From: Pachyseris speciosa
Taxonomy: Eukaryota; Cnidaria; Anthozoa; Scleractinia; Pachyseridae
DNA length: 64,000 nt
Assembly: GCA_016490735.1 (NCBI GenBank)
Contig: JAEMWC010000361.1
Coordinates: 474,501 to 538,500, forward strand
Direction: 5' to 3'
Part shown: one piece after another, positions 45,455 to 57,533 of the stretch
Position numbering within the stretch: the first letter of the stretch is position 1
Layout of the letters: each line of letters begins with the position of its first letter
Translations under genes and position numbers: made by a program
Notes under the pieces: model-generated
Database searches by the model: none
Told to the model about the DNA's origin: nothing
The model's input: only the letters and a program-made list of their open reading frames with translations

Positions 45455-47287
45455 AGCTCTCTTTACCCTCGTGCTAATTAAGTTTTTTAATCGTTCGGCC
45501 ACGGAACTCTGGAGAACATGCCACAAAATGTCTTGTGATTGACCAATCGTACCTTCAAGCTTGATAAATAGACATGATCAAAGATGTTTTGTTGTTAATC
45601 GGTTGCAGAGTCCATATGCCATTGCATACGGAATATTAAATCTCAGTGTGTTCAGCGCTGACTTTATTGGTTTTTAATTACCTTTGATCTTCCTGATTTG
45701 ATTTTCATTTTTAAGTTTCTAAATATCTGTAGCTAGCTAGGGTTTCGTATAGCTATGCTATGGCCGCAAAAGTAGAAAATGTGCCACCGACTCCCGAAAC
45801 ATTCAATTTACTTCCTAGTTATTCCAACTAGCTCAGTTTAATGGCCGAAATATTCTAGAGATGATGTGTATGGGGTTAGGGGGTGGGGGGGGGGGGGGGA
45901 CAGTACCACTATGTATTGAGTTACATGGAAGGCTATGTTAGAAAGGGATGCCTTTTCTACTGTTAAATCAGTTAAAGTTTTAGTATTCTGGCGGGTGGCA
46001 AAGATAGACTGTGAACCAATAACGTGGGTAACATCCTTTAGTCTTTAACTTGTCTTCAGGAGACAAACAAAAGAAGTACAATTTATGTGTCAGAATATCA
46101 GGTCCCCTCCCCCCAACCCCACCCCCCTCCCCTTCTCAAGCCGGAATTTAACGTCTGAAAGCACAAAACAGAATTAACTCCAATTTGCTTACACTCTCCT
46201 CTGACCATCCATGAAATCTGAAATTGATTAATTGAGTCATTTCACATTGCAGTTGCGAGAGGGAAGCAGGAAATGTACAAACATGAACAGCTATTAATTC
46301 CAACTTTTTATTCTCGGCTTGACATTCTCGTGATCTTCTGTATCTAATGCAAAGAACACGTCGTGAAAGCTACCTTTCAAAGGTGCAATACTATGTTTAT
46401 AAAGCTAGAAACGACCTACTTTTTTGGCGTACTGTTCTCAACAGATAATGAAAGGATCTCTCGGAGTCTCTAAAATGTTAGCGCTGTACAAGTAGCGATC
46501 ACGGAAATGAAAGATGAGTTCGTAAATATGACGCCGGGGGCGGGTTAAGTTTCTATTGCGGCTGACGCAACCGCAGCTTTTGTACACAAGCTTTAACAAA
46601 AAAGTAGAAATTTATGAATAAAGTGGTTTGAACTTAGTGGTCAGTGAGGCATACTTTAAATGTAATTCCAGCCCAATTTAATTGATCATCTGTTTGTTTA
46701 TTTTCTAGTTCCCACTAATTTGTCGGGTTTGTCAGGTCAAGAAATTCCAGACGTGCCAAAAACAATAACTCCAGCTGTAAAAAGATTAACCGGAAAGTGT
46801 TGAAGATCCTATATTCTTGTTTATTTTTCACGTGGCACCGTTTTCATATATTCTCATTTATTGAAAGTAATACTGTCGTCGTATTTTTTAATTACTGTTG
46901 TCTATATAATACGACCTGTGATTGATCAAAGAAATTGATGCCACAACCTTTCCGCAGCCAATTAGCGTGGTGACGAAATCTAATCATGACTTGCTTGTGT
47001 GCTTACTAGCTCTTACTGAAGTGTGCTTGTGGTTAGGCGGTTCGCATACCTTTTTACTTTGCTTTATGCAGCGTAGTTCAATTTGCTCCAAGCTATGGTT
47101 AGCTTTTGTTTTCAGTGTACGTTATATTTAATACGGCGGTTCCAGCGACCGATTGACCTTTTAGGCAGACCCACTACAACCCTAGCTGACCCAACGATGC
47201 TGTAAACAAATTCTATTTATTATACCGGAAGAAGAAACGGCCTTTGCCAAGTGTCTGTGTCATCCCATCAAGTTGATGAAAGGCTTG
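45455..47287. repeat. Intronic duplication, copy 1 (~1.8 kb)
   Basis: Starting at AGCTCTCTTTACCCTCGTGC this segment is repeated in the same orientation at 50460-54098. The second copy is longer because of at least three insertions. Copy 1 therefore shows the uninterrupted state and helps define the insertions. It contains a G-run near 45888-45899. Confidence 0.88.
46736..46803 (+). other. Possible short alternative terminal exon
   Basis: TTTGTCAG precedes a phase-1-compatible frame, GQEIPDVPKTITPAVKRLTG then KC and stop. If spliced to the signal exon at 45198-45276 it would give a ~48-residue secreted peptide. The duplicated counterpart at 51961 also has an acceptor and an open start (QEIPDVCVNKRRAKNITP) but a different end. 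Nothing else supports its use. Confidence 0.2.
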
Positions 47288-48889
47288 CTTTGGCGCTTCT
47301 TTTTAGCTCATTCATTGCGTCATAGCGTAATAAATGAGTATAGTGGGCATCAAATGTGGAATGGAATGTGTAGACAAAATATGTTGTAGACGCGTAGACG
47401 GAAATGAACGAGGGATCCGAACGAGGCTGCGGCCGGAAGTAATTTTGCACGCTTACCCTCCCCGTTAGTAATCGATAAAGCTGAATTACATATGTGCAAG
47501 AATGCAAATGTTTCTACAGTCTTACAAATAAACAAATAACATCAGATCGCAATTTCGGCACTTCTAAAGTGTGTAACGTGGATCGAAAACCCGAAATTTT
47601 CACAAATACAAAACATAGCTGAAAAAGACGAGTTATAAGCAATGTAAGTAAAAAGATTCAAGAAACAGAAATTGTTCATTGTTCTTATTGTTTTTACATC
47701 TCGTAATACTCCTTCGACGTTATAAGTAGAGCATTGTTTGATTTAGAAAGATATGCATTTATATGGAAACTAAAACTGGTACATTGTATGGCTGGACCTC
47801 TCAAAAAGATGAACTTTGAATATGCTTGTAAACGCTGCTATATTATTGTACGCATTTTCCGTAAAAATTTGTGTAAATTTGCGAGCAGTCCGCAACATTT
47901 ATACTTTACCAGCATCTTGATATGGAAATAACGAAACTTGACCCGTTCATCAAAAAGTTGCCATTCTTTAAATATCTTTTTTTAGATAAACTACATCAAC
48001 TACATGTGGTGTGCTAAAGAATTCTATAATAATATACAAGGTTCAATACGCCATGCAAACTCTTCATGCATTTTAACGAGAAATTTAACGTTATTTTGAA
48101 TTTTATTATTTCTAAACTGCGATGAAAATATTTCACGTGACCTTTCTATCCTTATCATAGCGTGAGACCTCCAATGAGTCTCCATTTGATAAGTTTTCTC
48201 AACTGTTACAGAGAATCTGTTATTATTACTTGAACTCGCATTTACTAAAAAAATAGGTAGCCTTAGGGCTACATGTGTGGGTTACCACAGTACTATATAC
48301 ATAAAAAACAACAACTGATCGGGTAGCTAAATGATTGGTTATAATGAATAAATAAGGCTGAAAAACTTGTCCACTCAAACGTATACAATAAACATATAAT
48401 TAATTCACATCATTGCTTCAGGGTAGTGATAGCAAGTCAAAACCAACGTCTGTTGAGGTCATCATTTGTTGAATCACTGAGTGGAAAATCAATAGAATCA
48501 CTTTACCGCGAGCAAATCTAAACTTTCGTTCAAACCAGCGCAATTCAACCATGGCTCGGATGAAACATGAAACATGCTTTCACTTGTCGCTTTCTCAGCT
48601 TCCGCCAGTTCATTTATACCTAATCACAGACAGTATACAGTAACTGCGAACTGTTACCACAACCAGTTGAAATTTTTATCCTGAGAATTACTTGTTTTTA
48701 ATTTCGCTCTTTGCCTTGCTTTTTGCTTTTGTTACCAAATACTTTAGAATTTTATCACAAAGCTCAGATAAACATGGATGTGCAAATTACTGTTCGGCTT
48801 TCAACTAAGCTCAAAAACTACTTTCTTGCTCACCTTAGCGCTGTTAGTTAAATTGTTCATTACAATGAATGAGCTGGCTCCAAGAGCCC
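47288..48889. other. No gene recognised
   Basis: AT-rich, presumably intronic sequence of the protease-homologue gene. No feature supported. Confidence 0.5.
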
Positions 48890-49040
48890 TTTGATTAAGC
48901 TATGTGATCCCTCGCCATTTCGCAAACACTCAGCAGTGAACACCATTTTCTCGCGATTTTCCCAAATTGGTGCATATTGCACCGTCTATTAGGACAGTTT
49001 CTGGTTTGGATTTGGTTTTGCGTACATTACCTCAATTTAT
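48890..49040. repeat. Dispersed repeat, copy 1
   Basis: GCTATGTGATC...CGCCATTTCGCAAACACTCAGCAGTGAAC...TTTTCC(C)AAATTGGTGCAT recurs at 55905-56040 with scattered mismatches. Non-coding and of unknown class. Confidence 0.7.
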
Positions 49041-49160
49041 GCCAGGAAAAAATTTATCCTAGGAATCACAAAGCTCTTTAAAACCTCTAATTTAATTTCA
49101 AGGAGCGTGATTACCACGAAATACTGTTGTTTTCAGGGTTAAAGACAATTGCTTCCGTTG

Positions 49161-50063
49161 TTTGAAACCCCATTTACACGCGCTAAAAAATCGGCACGGC
49201 ACGGCACGGCACATCTTTGGCACCGTGCTGACCATTTTTGGGCACGGCACTCCAAATTTTCGACGTGCGTAGCGGTCCCAAATGAAATGTGGCACCAGTG
49301 CCACATTAGAGGTGCCACATTAGAGGTAGTCTCGGCACGGGTAAACGAGGCACCGTACCGAGATTTACGTTCGTGTAAACGCTCTCCCGTGCCGTTCCAG
49401 GCCTTTTTGGCAGAAATCAATCCTTGGCTCATGCGTAATTGTTACAAAAATGGCGGCCAAAGAGATACAAACACCTTCCTGTTTGCCACGGAAAAACCTG
49501 AAACACCGTGGAATAAGCTGGCTCGACGAGGCCACAGAAGTATTAATAGAACATGTAGAATTGTGGGCAGAGGAGTCCATACAACTGGCACTCGAACATT
49601 CGAAGTCTTCGAAAGATACGCGAGCTGTTTATAAATATCTCCAGTAGGCTACATGTTGTTTCCTAATTTTCTTACAGTGAAAACCAAAGCTGGTATGGTT
49701 TAATAGTACACAAGCGAGAAATTACTGTAATTGTGAACAACTGCAACCTTTTAACCTTTTGCCAGAACTCTGCCCTAGATATTATGCTGAATTGACTCTT
49801 AACGTTTTGATGTAAGGCACGTTTCACGCTTAACGCGCGATGCAAAATGATTACTTGTTGTCTATCCACCATTTCCTGGGAAAAAACACACACAGAAATT
49901 CAAGGGTGCAATTAAAAAAAAATTAGAACCGTGCCCAGCAGGAGAAAAATCTTTAGGTTTAGGTCGTGCAAATGGGTAGTGCCGTGCCGAAATGGTTTGG
50001 GGACGGTGCCAAAAATTTGACGTGCCGTGCCGATTTTTTAGCGCGTGTAAATGGAGTTTCAAA
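49161..50063. mobile_element. TIR element carrying a Myb/SANT-like frame
   Basis: The inverted ends TTTGAAACCCCATTTACACG and CGTGTAAATGGAGTTTCAAA extend inward through CGCTAAAAAATCGGCACGGC on both sides, about 40 bp in all. The interior has GGCAC/GTGCC-rich repeats and the frame at 49450-49647. Clear target duplications were not seen. PIF/Harbinger transposons encode a Myb-like protein besides the transposase, so this may be a deletion derivative of such an element. Confidence 0.7.
49450..49647 (+). CDS. Partial Myb/SANT-like DNA-binding domain frame within a transposon
   Basis: This 65-residue frame starts MAAKEIQTPSC and contains ISWLDEATEVLIEHVELWAE followed by ESIQLALEHSKSSKDTRAVY. It resembles the first helices of Myb/SANT-like domains in transposon-derived proteins (W.DEA...L..LWAEESIQ). 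Only the N-terminal half of the domain is present before the stop. CTCCA|GTAGGC near the end could be a splice donor to a lost exon. It is probably non-functional. Confidence 0.45.
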   Translation: MAAKEIQTPSCLPRKNLKHRGISWLDEATEVLIEHVELWAEESIQLALEHSKSSKDTRAVYKYLQ

Positions 50064-50070
50064 AACAATC

Positions 50071-50158
50071 TCAACCTCGTTCCCAGGGTCTCTCTTCTTC
50101 CCGCCCCCTGGAGCGAGAGAGAGGGGTGTGAAGAGGAGAGACCCTGGGAACGAGGTTG
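50071..50158. mobile_element. 88 bp MITE, CAACCTCG family
   Basis: Essentially two inverted ends back to back (TCAACCTCGTTCCCAGGGTC / GACCCTGGGAACGAGGTTG), flanked by the 8 bp duplication AAACAATC (50063-50070 and 50159-50166). Its ends match those of the 1.7 kb element at 7320-9046, so it is a deletion derivative of the same hAT-like family. Confidence 0.85.
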
Positions 50159-51960
50159 AAACAATCTTGTGATTCTGAAGTGATTCGTGGTGCCTTTAGA
50201 AGGCATATTACAAGAAATGAAAATGATTGACACAACGACCAAATCCAAATCATCAACAGAAACCCGCAAGCGTTATTCAATGAGAATATAGCCGATTGAT
50301 TTCAACCTTGCGTTGGTTTTGCTGCCATTCTAGAGTCTGAAGCAGTATAGTTGAGCTTAGTTGCGCTAAACATGTTGTCGGTAGACTGCAAGAAGTCTTT
50401 AATTTTGGGGATGGATTCAAGGGCGGGCGAAAGACACGCGCGCGCGCGAAGTTGCGAGGAGCTCTCTTTACCCTTGTGCTAATTAATGAGATGGAGGTCT
50501 TTTAATCGCTCGGCCTCGGAACTCTGGAGAACATGCCACAAAATGTCTTGTGATTGACCAATCGTACCTTCAAGCTTGATAGATAGACATGACTGAAAGA
50601 TGTTTTTGCAAGTGTTAATCGGTTGCAGAGTCCATTTGCCATTGCTTACGGAATATTAAATCTCAGTCAGTGTGTTCAGCGCTGACTTTATTGGTTTTTA
50701 ATTACCTTTGATCTTCCTGATTTGATTTTCATTTTAAGGTTTCTAAATATCTGTAGCTAGCTAGGGGTTTCGTATAGCTATGCTATGGCCGCAAAAGTGG
50801 AAAATGTACTTTCTAGTTATTCCAACTTGCTCAGTTCCTGATTTAACTCAATGCGGCCGAAATATTCTAGAGATGATGTGTATGGGATTAACGGGCGGGG
50901 TGGGGAGTACCACTATGTATTGAGTTACATGGAAGGCTATGTTAGAAAGGGATGCCTTTTCTACTGTTAAATCAGTTAAAGTTTTAGTATTCTGGCGGGT
51001 GGCAAAGATAGACTGTGAACCGAAAAGACGGCGTTTACATTTAGGAATTTGATGGGTAGCAAAAGCTAAACAAAATTTTTGTCAGAAATTAAACGTAACT
51101 AATCACTAACGTGGGTAGTCCTCGCTGTACGCTGCGAGCAGTTTCTTTCTTCGCCTAGTTCTGTCGCGGCTATTGGATGTAGCTCGCCGTCCTTGTTCTC
51201 TTCTCTAATTTGCACAATTTTACGTTCCGTTCACGCAATCCTCGCTGTGCCAATAACGTGAGTAACATCCAACTGTCTTTGACTTGTCTTCAAGGGGCAA
51301 ACCAAAGGAGTGCAATTTATTTGTCAGAACACCCCCCCCCCCCCGAACCCTCCCCCCAACCGCTTCTCAACCCGGAATTTAACGTCCGAAATCAAAAAAC
51401 AGAATTGACTCCAATTTGCTTATACTCTATCATCTTACCATCCATAAAATCTGAATTTGAGTCATTTCACATTGCAGCTGCTAGAGAGAAGCAAGAAATG
51501 TACAAACAGGAACAGCTATGAATTCCAACTTATTATTCTCGGCTTGACATTCTCGTGATCTTCTGTGTCTAATGCAAAGAACATGTCGTGAAAGGTACCT
51601 TTCAAAGGTGCAATACTATGTTTATAAAGCTAGAAACGACCTACTTTGGCGCACTGCCCGGCTCCACGGATTATGAAAGAGTCTCGAAGTCTCTAAAATG
51701 TTAGCGCTGTACAAGTAGCAATCACGGAAATGAAAGATGAGTTCATAAATATGATACCGGGGGCGGGTTAAGCTTCTATAGTGGTTGACGCAACCATAGC
51801 GTTTGTATGCAAGCTTTAAGAAAAAAAGTAGAAATTTATAAATAAAGTGGTTTGAACTTAGTAGTCAGTGATTCAGGCATACTTTTAATCTAATTCGAGC
51901 CCAATTTAATCGATCATCTGTTTGTTTATTTTCTTGTTCCCACTTTGTCGGGTTTATCAG

Positions 51961-52032
51961 GTCAAGAAATTCCAGATGTTTGTGTCAATAAAAGACGTGC
52001 GAAAAACATAACTCCAATGATTCTCATCTAAA
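51961..52032 (+). other. Duplicate of the possible short terminal exon
   Basis: Second copy of the acceptor and start of the frame at 46736. After QEIPDV the sequences differ (CVNKRRAKNITPMILI, stop), partly because of an inserted stretch. Expression is unproven. Confidence 0.15.
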
Positions 52033-52246
52033 TATAGCTGTAAAAAGATTAACCAGAAGATTGTGAAGATCTCATATTCTTCTTTAATTTTTTTTACGTG
52101 GCACCGTTTTCGTATATTCTCATTGATTGAAAGTGATACTGTCGTCGCTTTTTTAAATTCCTGTTGTCTACAAAATACGACCCGTGATTGATCAAACAAA
52201 CTGATGCCACAACCTCTCCGCAGCCAATTAGCGTGGTGAAACTTAA

Positions 52247-53074
52247 GGGGCCGACCATTCTTGAGGGGGAGGGGAGGGGGATGATTTGAAAAAAAATTCC
52301 TGCAAGCGCTTGTCGGAAAAAACAAAAATGCAATAGAAAAAAAATATTTCACTGCTGTAAAAAAAAAAAAAAACGTTGCAAAGCTATTTCATCATTCCGG
52401 GGGGGGGGGGGGGGCTTTACAAAATCCCAGCAAAACTGCAACCATTCTCTTCCCTTGCTCCCTTTGAACTCTGGATTTGGTGATGCTGCAGAATTATTGC
52501 TTCATGTGTGCAATGCATTATTAGCTTATCACAATCAGTAATGGAGGTAAATTTTTATTAAAGAATCAAGTTTTAATAGACAAAGAAAATTCATTTTTAT
52601 CATTTTTAATTTTTAACAGAAACATTTTCATGTAATTATTTTATATTTAAATATAATATTTTTGCGATGTTTTAGTAACGCACCTATCAATGTCTAGTCC
52701 CTATGGCGGGAGTGCAGGCATACCCAGGAGCTATTGACGATTGACATTTTCAAATATTTCTGGGCAATAAGTTTCAAGACATTGATTTTCACAACGATTT
52801 TGTATAGCTTACAACATTTTAAGGCTGTGCAGCTCCATATTAGGACTATTACTGCAATGACCACAATGTAAATGTAAAAACATTTTGTATATGTAAACAC
52901 ATGACCCTTTTTTGAGGAAAAAATATCCTGCAGAGAAATGAGGAGGGGAAAAATATCCTGCAGAGCATTCAAAAGGGAAAAAAATATCCTGCCCACCAGG
53001 TTGCAAGAAAAAAAATTCTTGCAGACCAGAAATCACCCCCCCCCCCTCCCCCCCAAGAGTTAAATGGTCGGCCC
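52247..53074. mobile_element. TTAA-type element with GGGCCGACCATT ends
   Basis: GGGGCCGACCATT on the left and AATGGTCGGCCC on the right are bordered by TTAA (52243-52246) and TTGA (53075-53078). The element is absent from the duplicate at 45455-47287, which confirms insertion. It contains G and C homopolymer runs and repeated AAATATCCTGC blocks at 52920-52995. No transposase. Confidence 0.75.
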
Positions 53075-53101
53075 TTGATCATGACTTGCTTGTGTTGCTT
53101 A

Positions 53102-53832
53102 ACCCTGGTTCTCATATGCCGCCGACCAACATGCGACATAGCCGCCGTTAGTGCCTGGGATACTGTTCAGACATATGAGAACATACGCCGCCGGTAACAA
53201 GAACCATCGCAGGTCCTTACCGCCGGCATGCCTGCGAAGTTGACTTGAGTTCAACTTCGCAGGCACGTCGGCGGTTCTTCAGGAACGCCGGCAATAGAAA
53301 TATTTTATGAAAACGTAGTCGGCGATCGTCGGCGATGTGCCACCGGCAAATATATGCCACAATTCGTTACATCCAAAATATCGAATGCTGCGAACGTAGA
53401 ACCTAGCGCTGAACAAGCCCGGTCTTACCCAAATAACAGTCTTAATGGATGCTATAAGGAATTATAGGGCCATTTATAACAAATCTTGCTGTCCGTGCTG
53501 GCTCATTTCTTTGAGCATAGGGCAGAGAGCCCAAAACTTTCACTTACGGTTTTCCCGTTTGTCTTTACGCTTTCTGTGTATATATCTCCTTACAAGCAGC
53601 TCAAACTAGCAAAAGCTGCCAGTGTTTTGTCCATGCTTATGGAAGGATAGTTAGCTTGTGAAGAAAGAGCGCGAAACGATACTGATTTGGCGCACTATTT
53701 TACGTCCACCGAGGACACGTCGCAGGTACACCTGGGGCACCACTGCGATGCAACTTGGACGAAAAATCAAATCAACTGGCGAATAAACCGCAAGTCATCG
53801 CAGGTAGGTCGGTGGCATATGAGAACCAGGCT
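53102..53832. mobile_element. TTA-flanked MITE with CCTGGTTCTCATATGCC ends
   Basis: The ends CCTGGTTCTCATATGCCGCC and the mirrored GGCATATGAGAACCAGG are flanked by TTA on each side (53099-53101 and 53833-53835), as in PIF/Harbinger-type elements. It is absent from the duplicate segment. Internally GCCTGCGAAGTTGACTTGAG faces TTCAACTTCGCAGGC, a near-perfect palindrome. 731 bp, non-coding. Confidence 0.75.
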
Positions 53833-54379
53833 TTACTGAAGCGTACTTGTGGTTCGGCTGCTCGCATATCTTTTTTCCGTGCTTTATGCAGCTTAGTTCA
53901 ATTTGTTTCAAGCTATAGTTAGCGTTTGTTTTCAGTGTACGTTACATTTAATACGGTGGTTGGAGCGATCGAGCCACTAATTCAGACCCACTACAACCCT
54001 AGCTGACCCAACAATGCTGTAAATAAATTATATTACCGGAAGAAGAAACGGCCTTTGCCAAGTGTCTGTGTCACCCCATCAAGTAGATGAATGGCTTGAT
54101 AGAGCAGTTTTCAATATCACGCTTTATTCTATGACTAGCTCTTTCAGCGGTCAAAATGAATCAATTCTCCTGCTGCAATTGGCTACCCGCGAGGTCAATA
54201 TGGCCCATTCGTCCCGCGTTTTACTGTCTTTTTATAGCGTCCTTTGAGTCATATAATAAATCGTCTTTTTTTGCGTGTTTATGGACCTCAACTTCGTCTC
54301 GGTCCATAAACACGCAAAAAAGAATTTGGCCAATATCCCGCCATCTTGACCTCACGCTTGGCCAATAACCCATATTTAA

Positions 54380-55877
54380 GGTGCTATGGTACCCTAAACT
54401 ACTTTTTTCTCCAAAATCAAGCTCATGTAGAAGAAACCACCATCATGCAACTCGTTGCCATGAATGATGACAAGCACAATGATGTTTTAGTCTCTTGTTG
54501 CCATGGTAACAGAACCAGCTTTTGTCAGATGTCTTTAATAGTGCTTCCTCGGTAACAATAAATGAGCAAAAATACTTAGTGAGCCAAGAAACAATTTTTT
54601 ACCAATTATCTTTGTATTGATCTATGATATGAACCTAAACTTGTGGACTGACTCTTGTGATTTGCAGAGAGAAAAATCTTCAAAATTTCACTTTGCCAAC
54701 AATGGATGTTTTCTGCTTATCAGCTACAATCAATCTTTCAGATGTTATGAAAGAACAATTCAACAGATTTGCTTTATTTTAGTTCATTGCATAGAAGGTT
54801 TGTGTACCTCAAATTTGATCCCTAAAAAGCTGGTAAAAATAAAATCATGAAAAGTAAATAATTGTTGCCTTCTAAAAATTCCATGCCAGTTTCAAATTTC
54901 AAACCTGCATAGGGTCACGAAAAAAATTGCTGTGGTCAGGTTTTGCCATCTTTTCCAGCAATATCAGTGCAAAAGTGTTTGTTATACATCAAGCAAAAGG
55001 AAAAAAGTCAAACAGGCATGACAGTGCACTTCTCCAGCAAAGTAATAGCATAGAGATGGGATGTAAACAACATATCAACTCAAAACTAGAGCAAGGATTA
55101 AATGAAAATCTTACCTCGCAAACGAACAGACTGAACAAAACGTTTTTCAATTGAATCCTTTATTCAGAGAGTAAACGTTACAAAACAGCTCTTCTGCTTC
55201 CAAATTAAAGAGGAATTTTGAGGAAAACAGGCAAACAAGAGCTCTCTCAGCTCCCTTTTTGTAAGCAACCTCAACCAAGCAGCCAAACAGCAAGAATCTG
55301 CCCCCGTTGCATCCTGGGAAATTCCACATATCTTTGAGCGGGAAACCCTCCTCCGATACAATTTCCCATTTTCTTTTAAGTCTCAGACCAGGCTTCAATC
55401 CTGCTCCAAAAGTTGTTCGGGCACCTTCAGCCGGGAAACTTCCGCCAATGAAGATTAAATGGGGCCCGGTGAGACAAGGAACGTCTGCTTTTAGGCCCCT
55501 TGTCCACGAACAACAAACTGTCAGCAGTTTCAAGCGAGCGTTCGAATAAAGTTTGTTGCATTCGCAGTACCAATAAGCGGTTCTTTGGAAATGGCAAGGT
55601 TTAAGCCTTCTCAGCCTTTGATGATGAGCTCCGGCACCAGCAAATGACCCAAAACACAGTAATTTAGGGCAATTTGGATTAATTCCAAGGTAAATTCTGC
55701 AGATGATTCGGCCGACCAGAGAGTGAGTTCAAATGAGCCGATTATAGCCACGTGATCAGCTGTCACGTGACAAGATACATGCATAACAATACCCAGTCCT
55801 CTATAAAAATCTTTGGAGAACTCACTTTTAGCAAAAAAGCTATGATTTCCATACATTTTCTAGGGTACCATAGCACC
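54380..55877. mobile_element. TTAA-flanked element, 1.5 kb
   Basis: Perfect 17 bp inverted ends GGTGCTATGGTACCCTA and TAGGGTACCATAGCACC sit between TTAA at 54376-54379 and TTAA at 55878-55881, a piggyBac-type target. The interior contains only short frames, the longest a minus-strand frame at 55147-55533 with no recognised domain. Confidence 0.85.
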
Positions 55878-55904
55878 TTAAAAGCACTTTGGCGCTTGTT
55901 TTTA

Positions 55905-56040
55905 AGCTATGTGATCACTTCGCCATTTCGCAAACACTCAGCAGTGAACGCTATTTTCCCGCGATTTTTCCAAATTGGTGCATTGCGCTGTATGCATTAC
56001 CAGCGATTATTGACAGTTTTTGGTTTGGGGGAGCTCCGCT
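55905..56040. repeat. Dispersed repeat, copy 2
   Basis: Counterpart of 48890-49040 (CGCCATTTCGCAAACACTC and AAATTGGTGCAT blocks). It runs on into sequence not shared with copy 1. Confidence 0.7.
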
Positions 56041-56759
56041 CACGTCGCGTCTCCTCGCAATTTCGCGCCCGCTTGTCTTTCGCCCGCTCCACAATCCATC
56101 GCCAAAATTAGAGACTTCTCGCAGTTTTCCGACGAAGAAGTAGCCAAAGAAACCGAACTTAAAGTAAGAGTGAGAAAACTGTCCGATGTAACTATCGCTT
56201 TGTATCAAGAAATGGCCCATTGTAGTAGGTAAAAGTCGCCTCCACAGCTCCAAACAAAAGCCTTTTGTTTCATGGAAATAAGTTCAAAATGCCCTACTTT
56301 CAGCGCCCGTTAACAATGCCTGCTGCTTGTGAATTTGCCCAGCTTTTCTCGATGCGTTGTAAGCGTAATTTAGATTATTTTTTGCGCTTACGTGCAAAAA
56401 CCTTCGAAAGCGCGGCATCTTATGCTTTCTGAAAACCCGGCCTGCTAACCCTACATGCCAACATTAAACCGCCTGACGGCTTTATAACAACGGACACATT
56501 TTCATTTTTGTTTTCGATTAATTTTGTCAATGCTAATAATTTTCCTTTTGTACTTGTTCGATCAAATAGCGATATGAATTGTAAAGGGAAATGGGATATT
56601 GGTCACCAATAGGACTTATGTTATACACTGTAAATTGAGGTCAGTGGGTCTTGGTTCGGCTGCAGTAGTACGGTAAAGTTTTGATCAACTGGAAAACATT
56701 TTCTCCATCCTTTTGACATTGCACCGAATGTATGTTTATTTTAATCTTTTATTTTATAG
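56041..56759. other. No gene recognised; presumed intron
   Basis: No coding feature. The last bases form the acceptor TTATTTTATAG of the following exon. Confidence 0.5.
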
Positions 56760-57191
56760 AGCCAGGCTGTTCATACTTTGCAAAGGCAGGCAGCGCACAG
56801 AACCCAAACAAATGCACTGCCCAAATTTTGCCACGAAACAAGGTTGCCGTTAGCTGGTCGGTTAATGTCGGAGAGCTGACACCAGACTCCTACGCCGGGA
56901 TATGTTTTGGAAAGGTCCACCACGGAAAGCTTCTAACAACCTTGTGCTGGAACAAAACATCAAAAGCCTTCGCATTTTCCGATCATGCCAAGTCTACGTT
57001 CTCCAGTTGGCGCGAAGGTAATAACCTAAGGAATCCAAAAGCGAGAGAAAATCCGGACGGAACTGTCCTTGTGTCCGTAGAGATATCGTCCACTAGAAAT
57101 GTTGGGCACACGGTCTACTGGAATGTGTTATGGGCCGAGAAAATGCACAACAGGGTCATCGATGAGATGCTACACTGCACGTATACAGTTG
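56760..57191 (+). CDS. Exon encoding an unrecognised extracellular module (phase 1-1)
   Basis: A 432 nt exon between acceptor TTATTTTATAG and donor GTAAGT, both in phase 1, the signature of a shuffled extracellular domain. It encodes about 144 residues with five cysteines (GCSYF, NKCTA, GICFG, TLCWN, LHCTY). They are set in a beta-rich-looking sequence: KVAVSWSVNVGEL, SYAGICFGKVHHGKLLTTLC, DGTVLVSVEISS, GHTVYWNVLWAEK. No known domain was recognised. Placed between a signal-peptide exon and the S1 protease-like exons in the same orientation and phase, it is probably the N-terminal module of that secreted protein. Confidence 0.65.
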
Positions 57192-57407
57192 GTAAGTAAA
57201 GACGACAGTTTAATGACCTCAAGAACTGAAGAGTTGTTATTTGCAAAATATTGAAGAAAGAAAATGAAATGTTTTGCTCAATCTAGTCCTGAGAAGAAAG
57301 GGAATTAGTTTCTAAAGAAATAGCGGTGCTGCGTCGGTGGGGAGTGAAACACAAACATTTGATTTATCAGCGGAGTTGATAATGTAACTGACCACCGTAC
57401 AGGGATT

Positions 57408-57512
57408 CAAAAAGCTGACGTTTCCAGCGTTAGCCCTTCTTCAGAGCGAATTTGCTCGATTCGACCTCGATTCGCTCTGACGAAGGGCTAACGCTCGAAA
57501 CATCAGCTTTTT
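57408..57512. mobile_element. Small foldback repeat
   Basis: AAGCTGACGTTTCCAGCGTT followed by AGCCCTTCTTCAGAGCGA is mirrored by TCGCTCTGACGAAGGGCT and AACGCTCGAAACATCAGCTT. Arms are ~40 bp with a ~20 bp loop. Intronic. Confidence 0.7.
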
Positions 57513-57533
57513 TAATTTCTGTTCGGTAGTTAA

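Larger units (their letters stand above)
50460..54098. repeat. Intronic duplication, copy 2, with insertions
   Basis: Counterpart of 45455-47287. It is expanded by about 230 bp around 51020-51250, by the TTAA-type element at 52247-53074 and by the TTA-flanked element at 53102-53832. Point differences are common, so the duplication is older than the 10.4 kb one. Confidence 0.88.
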
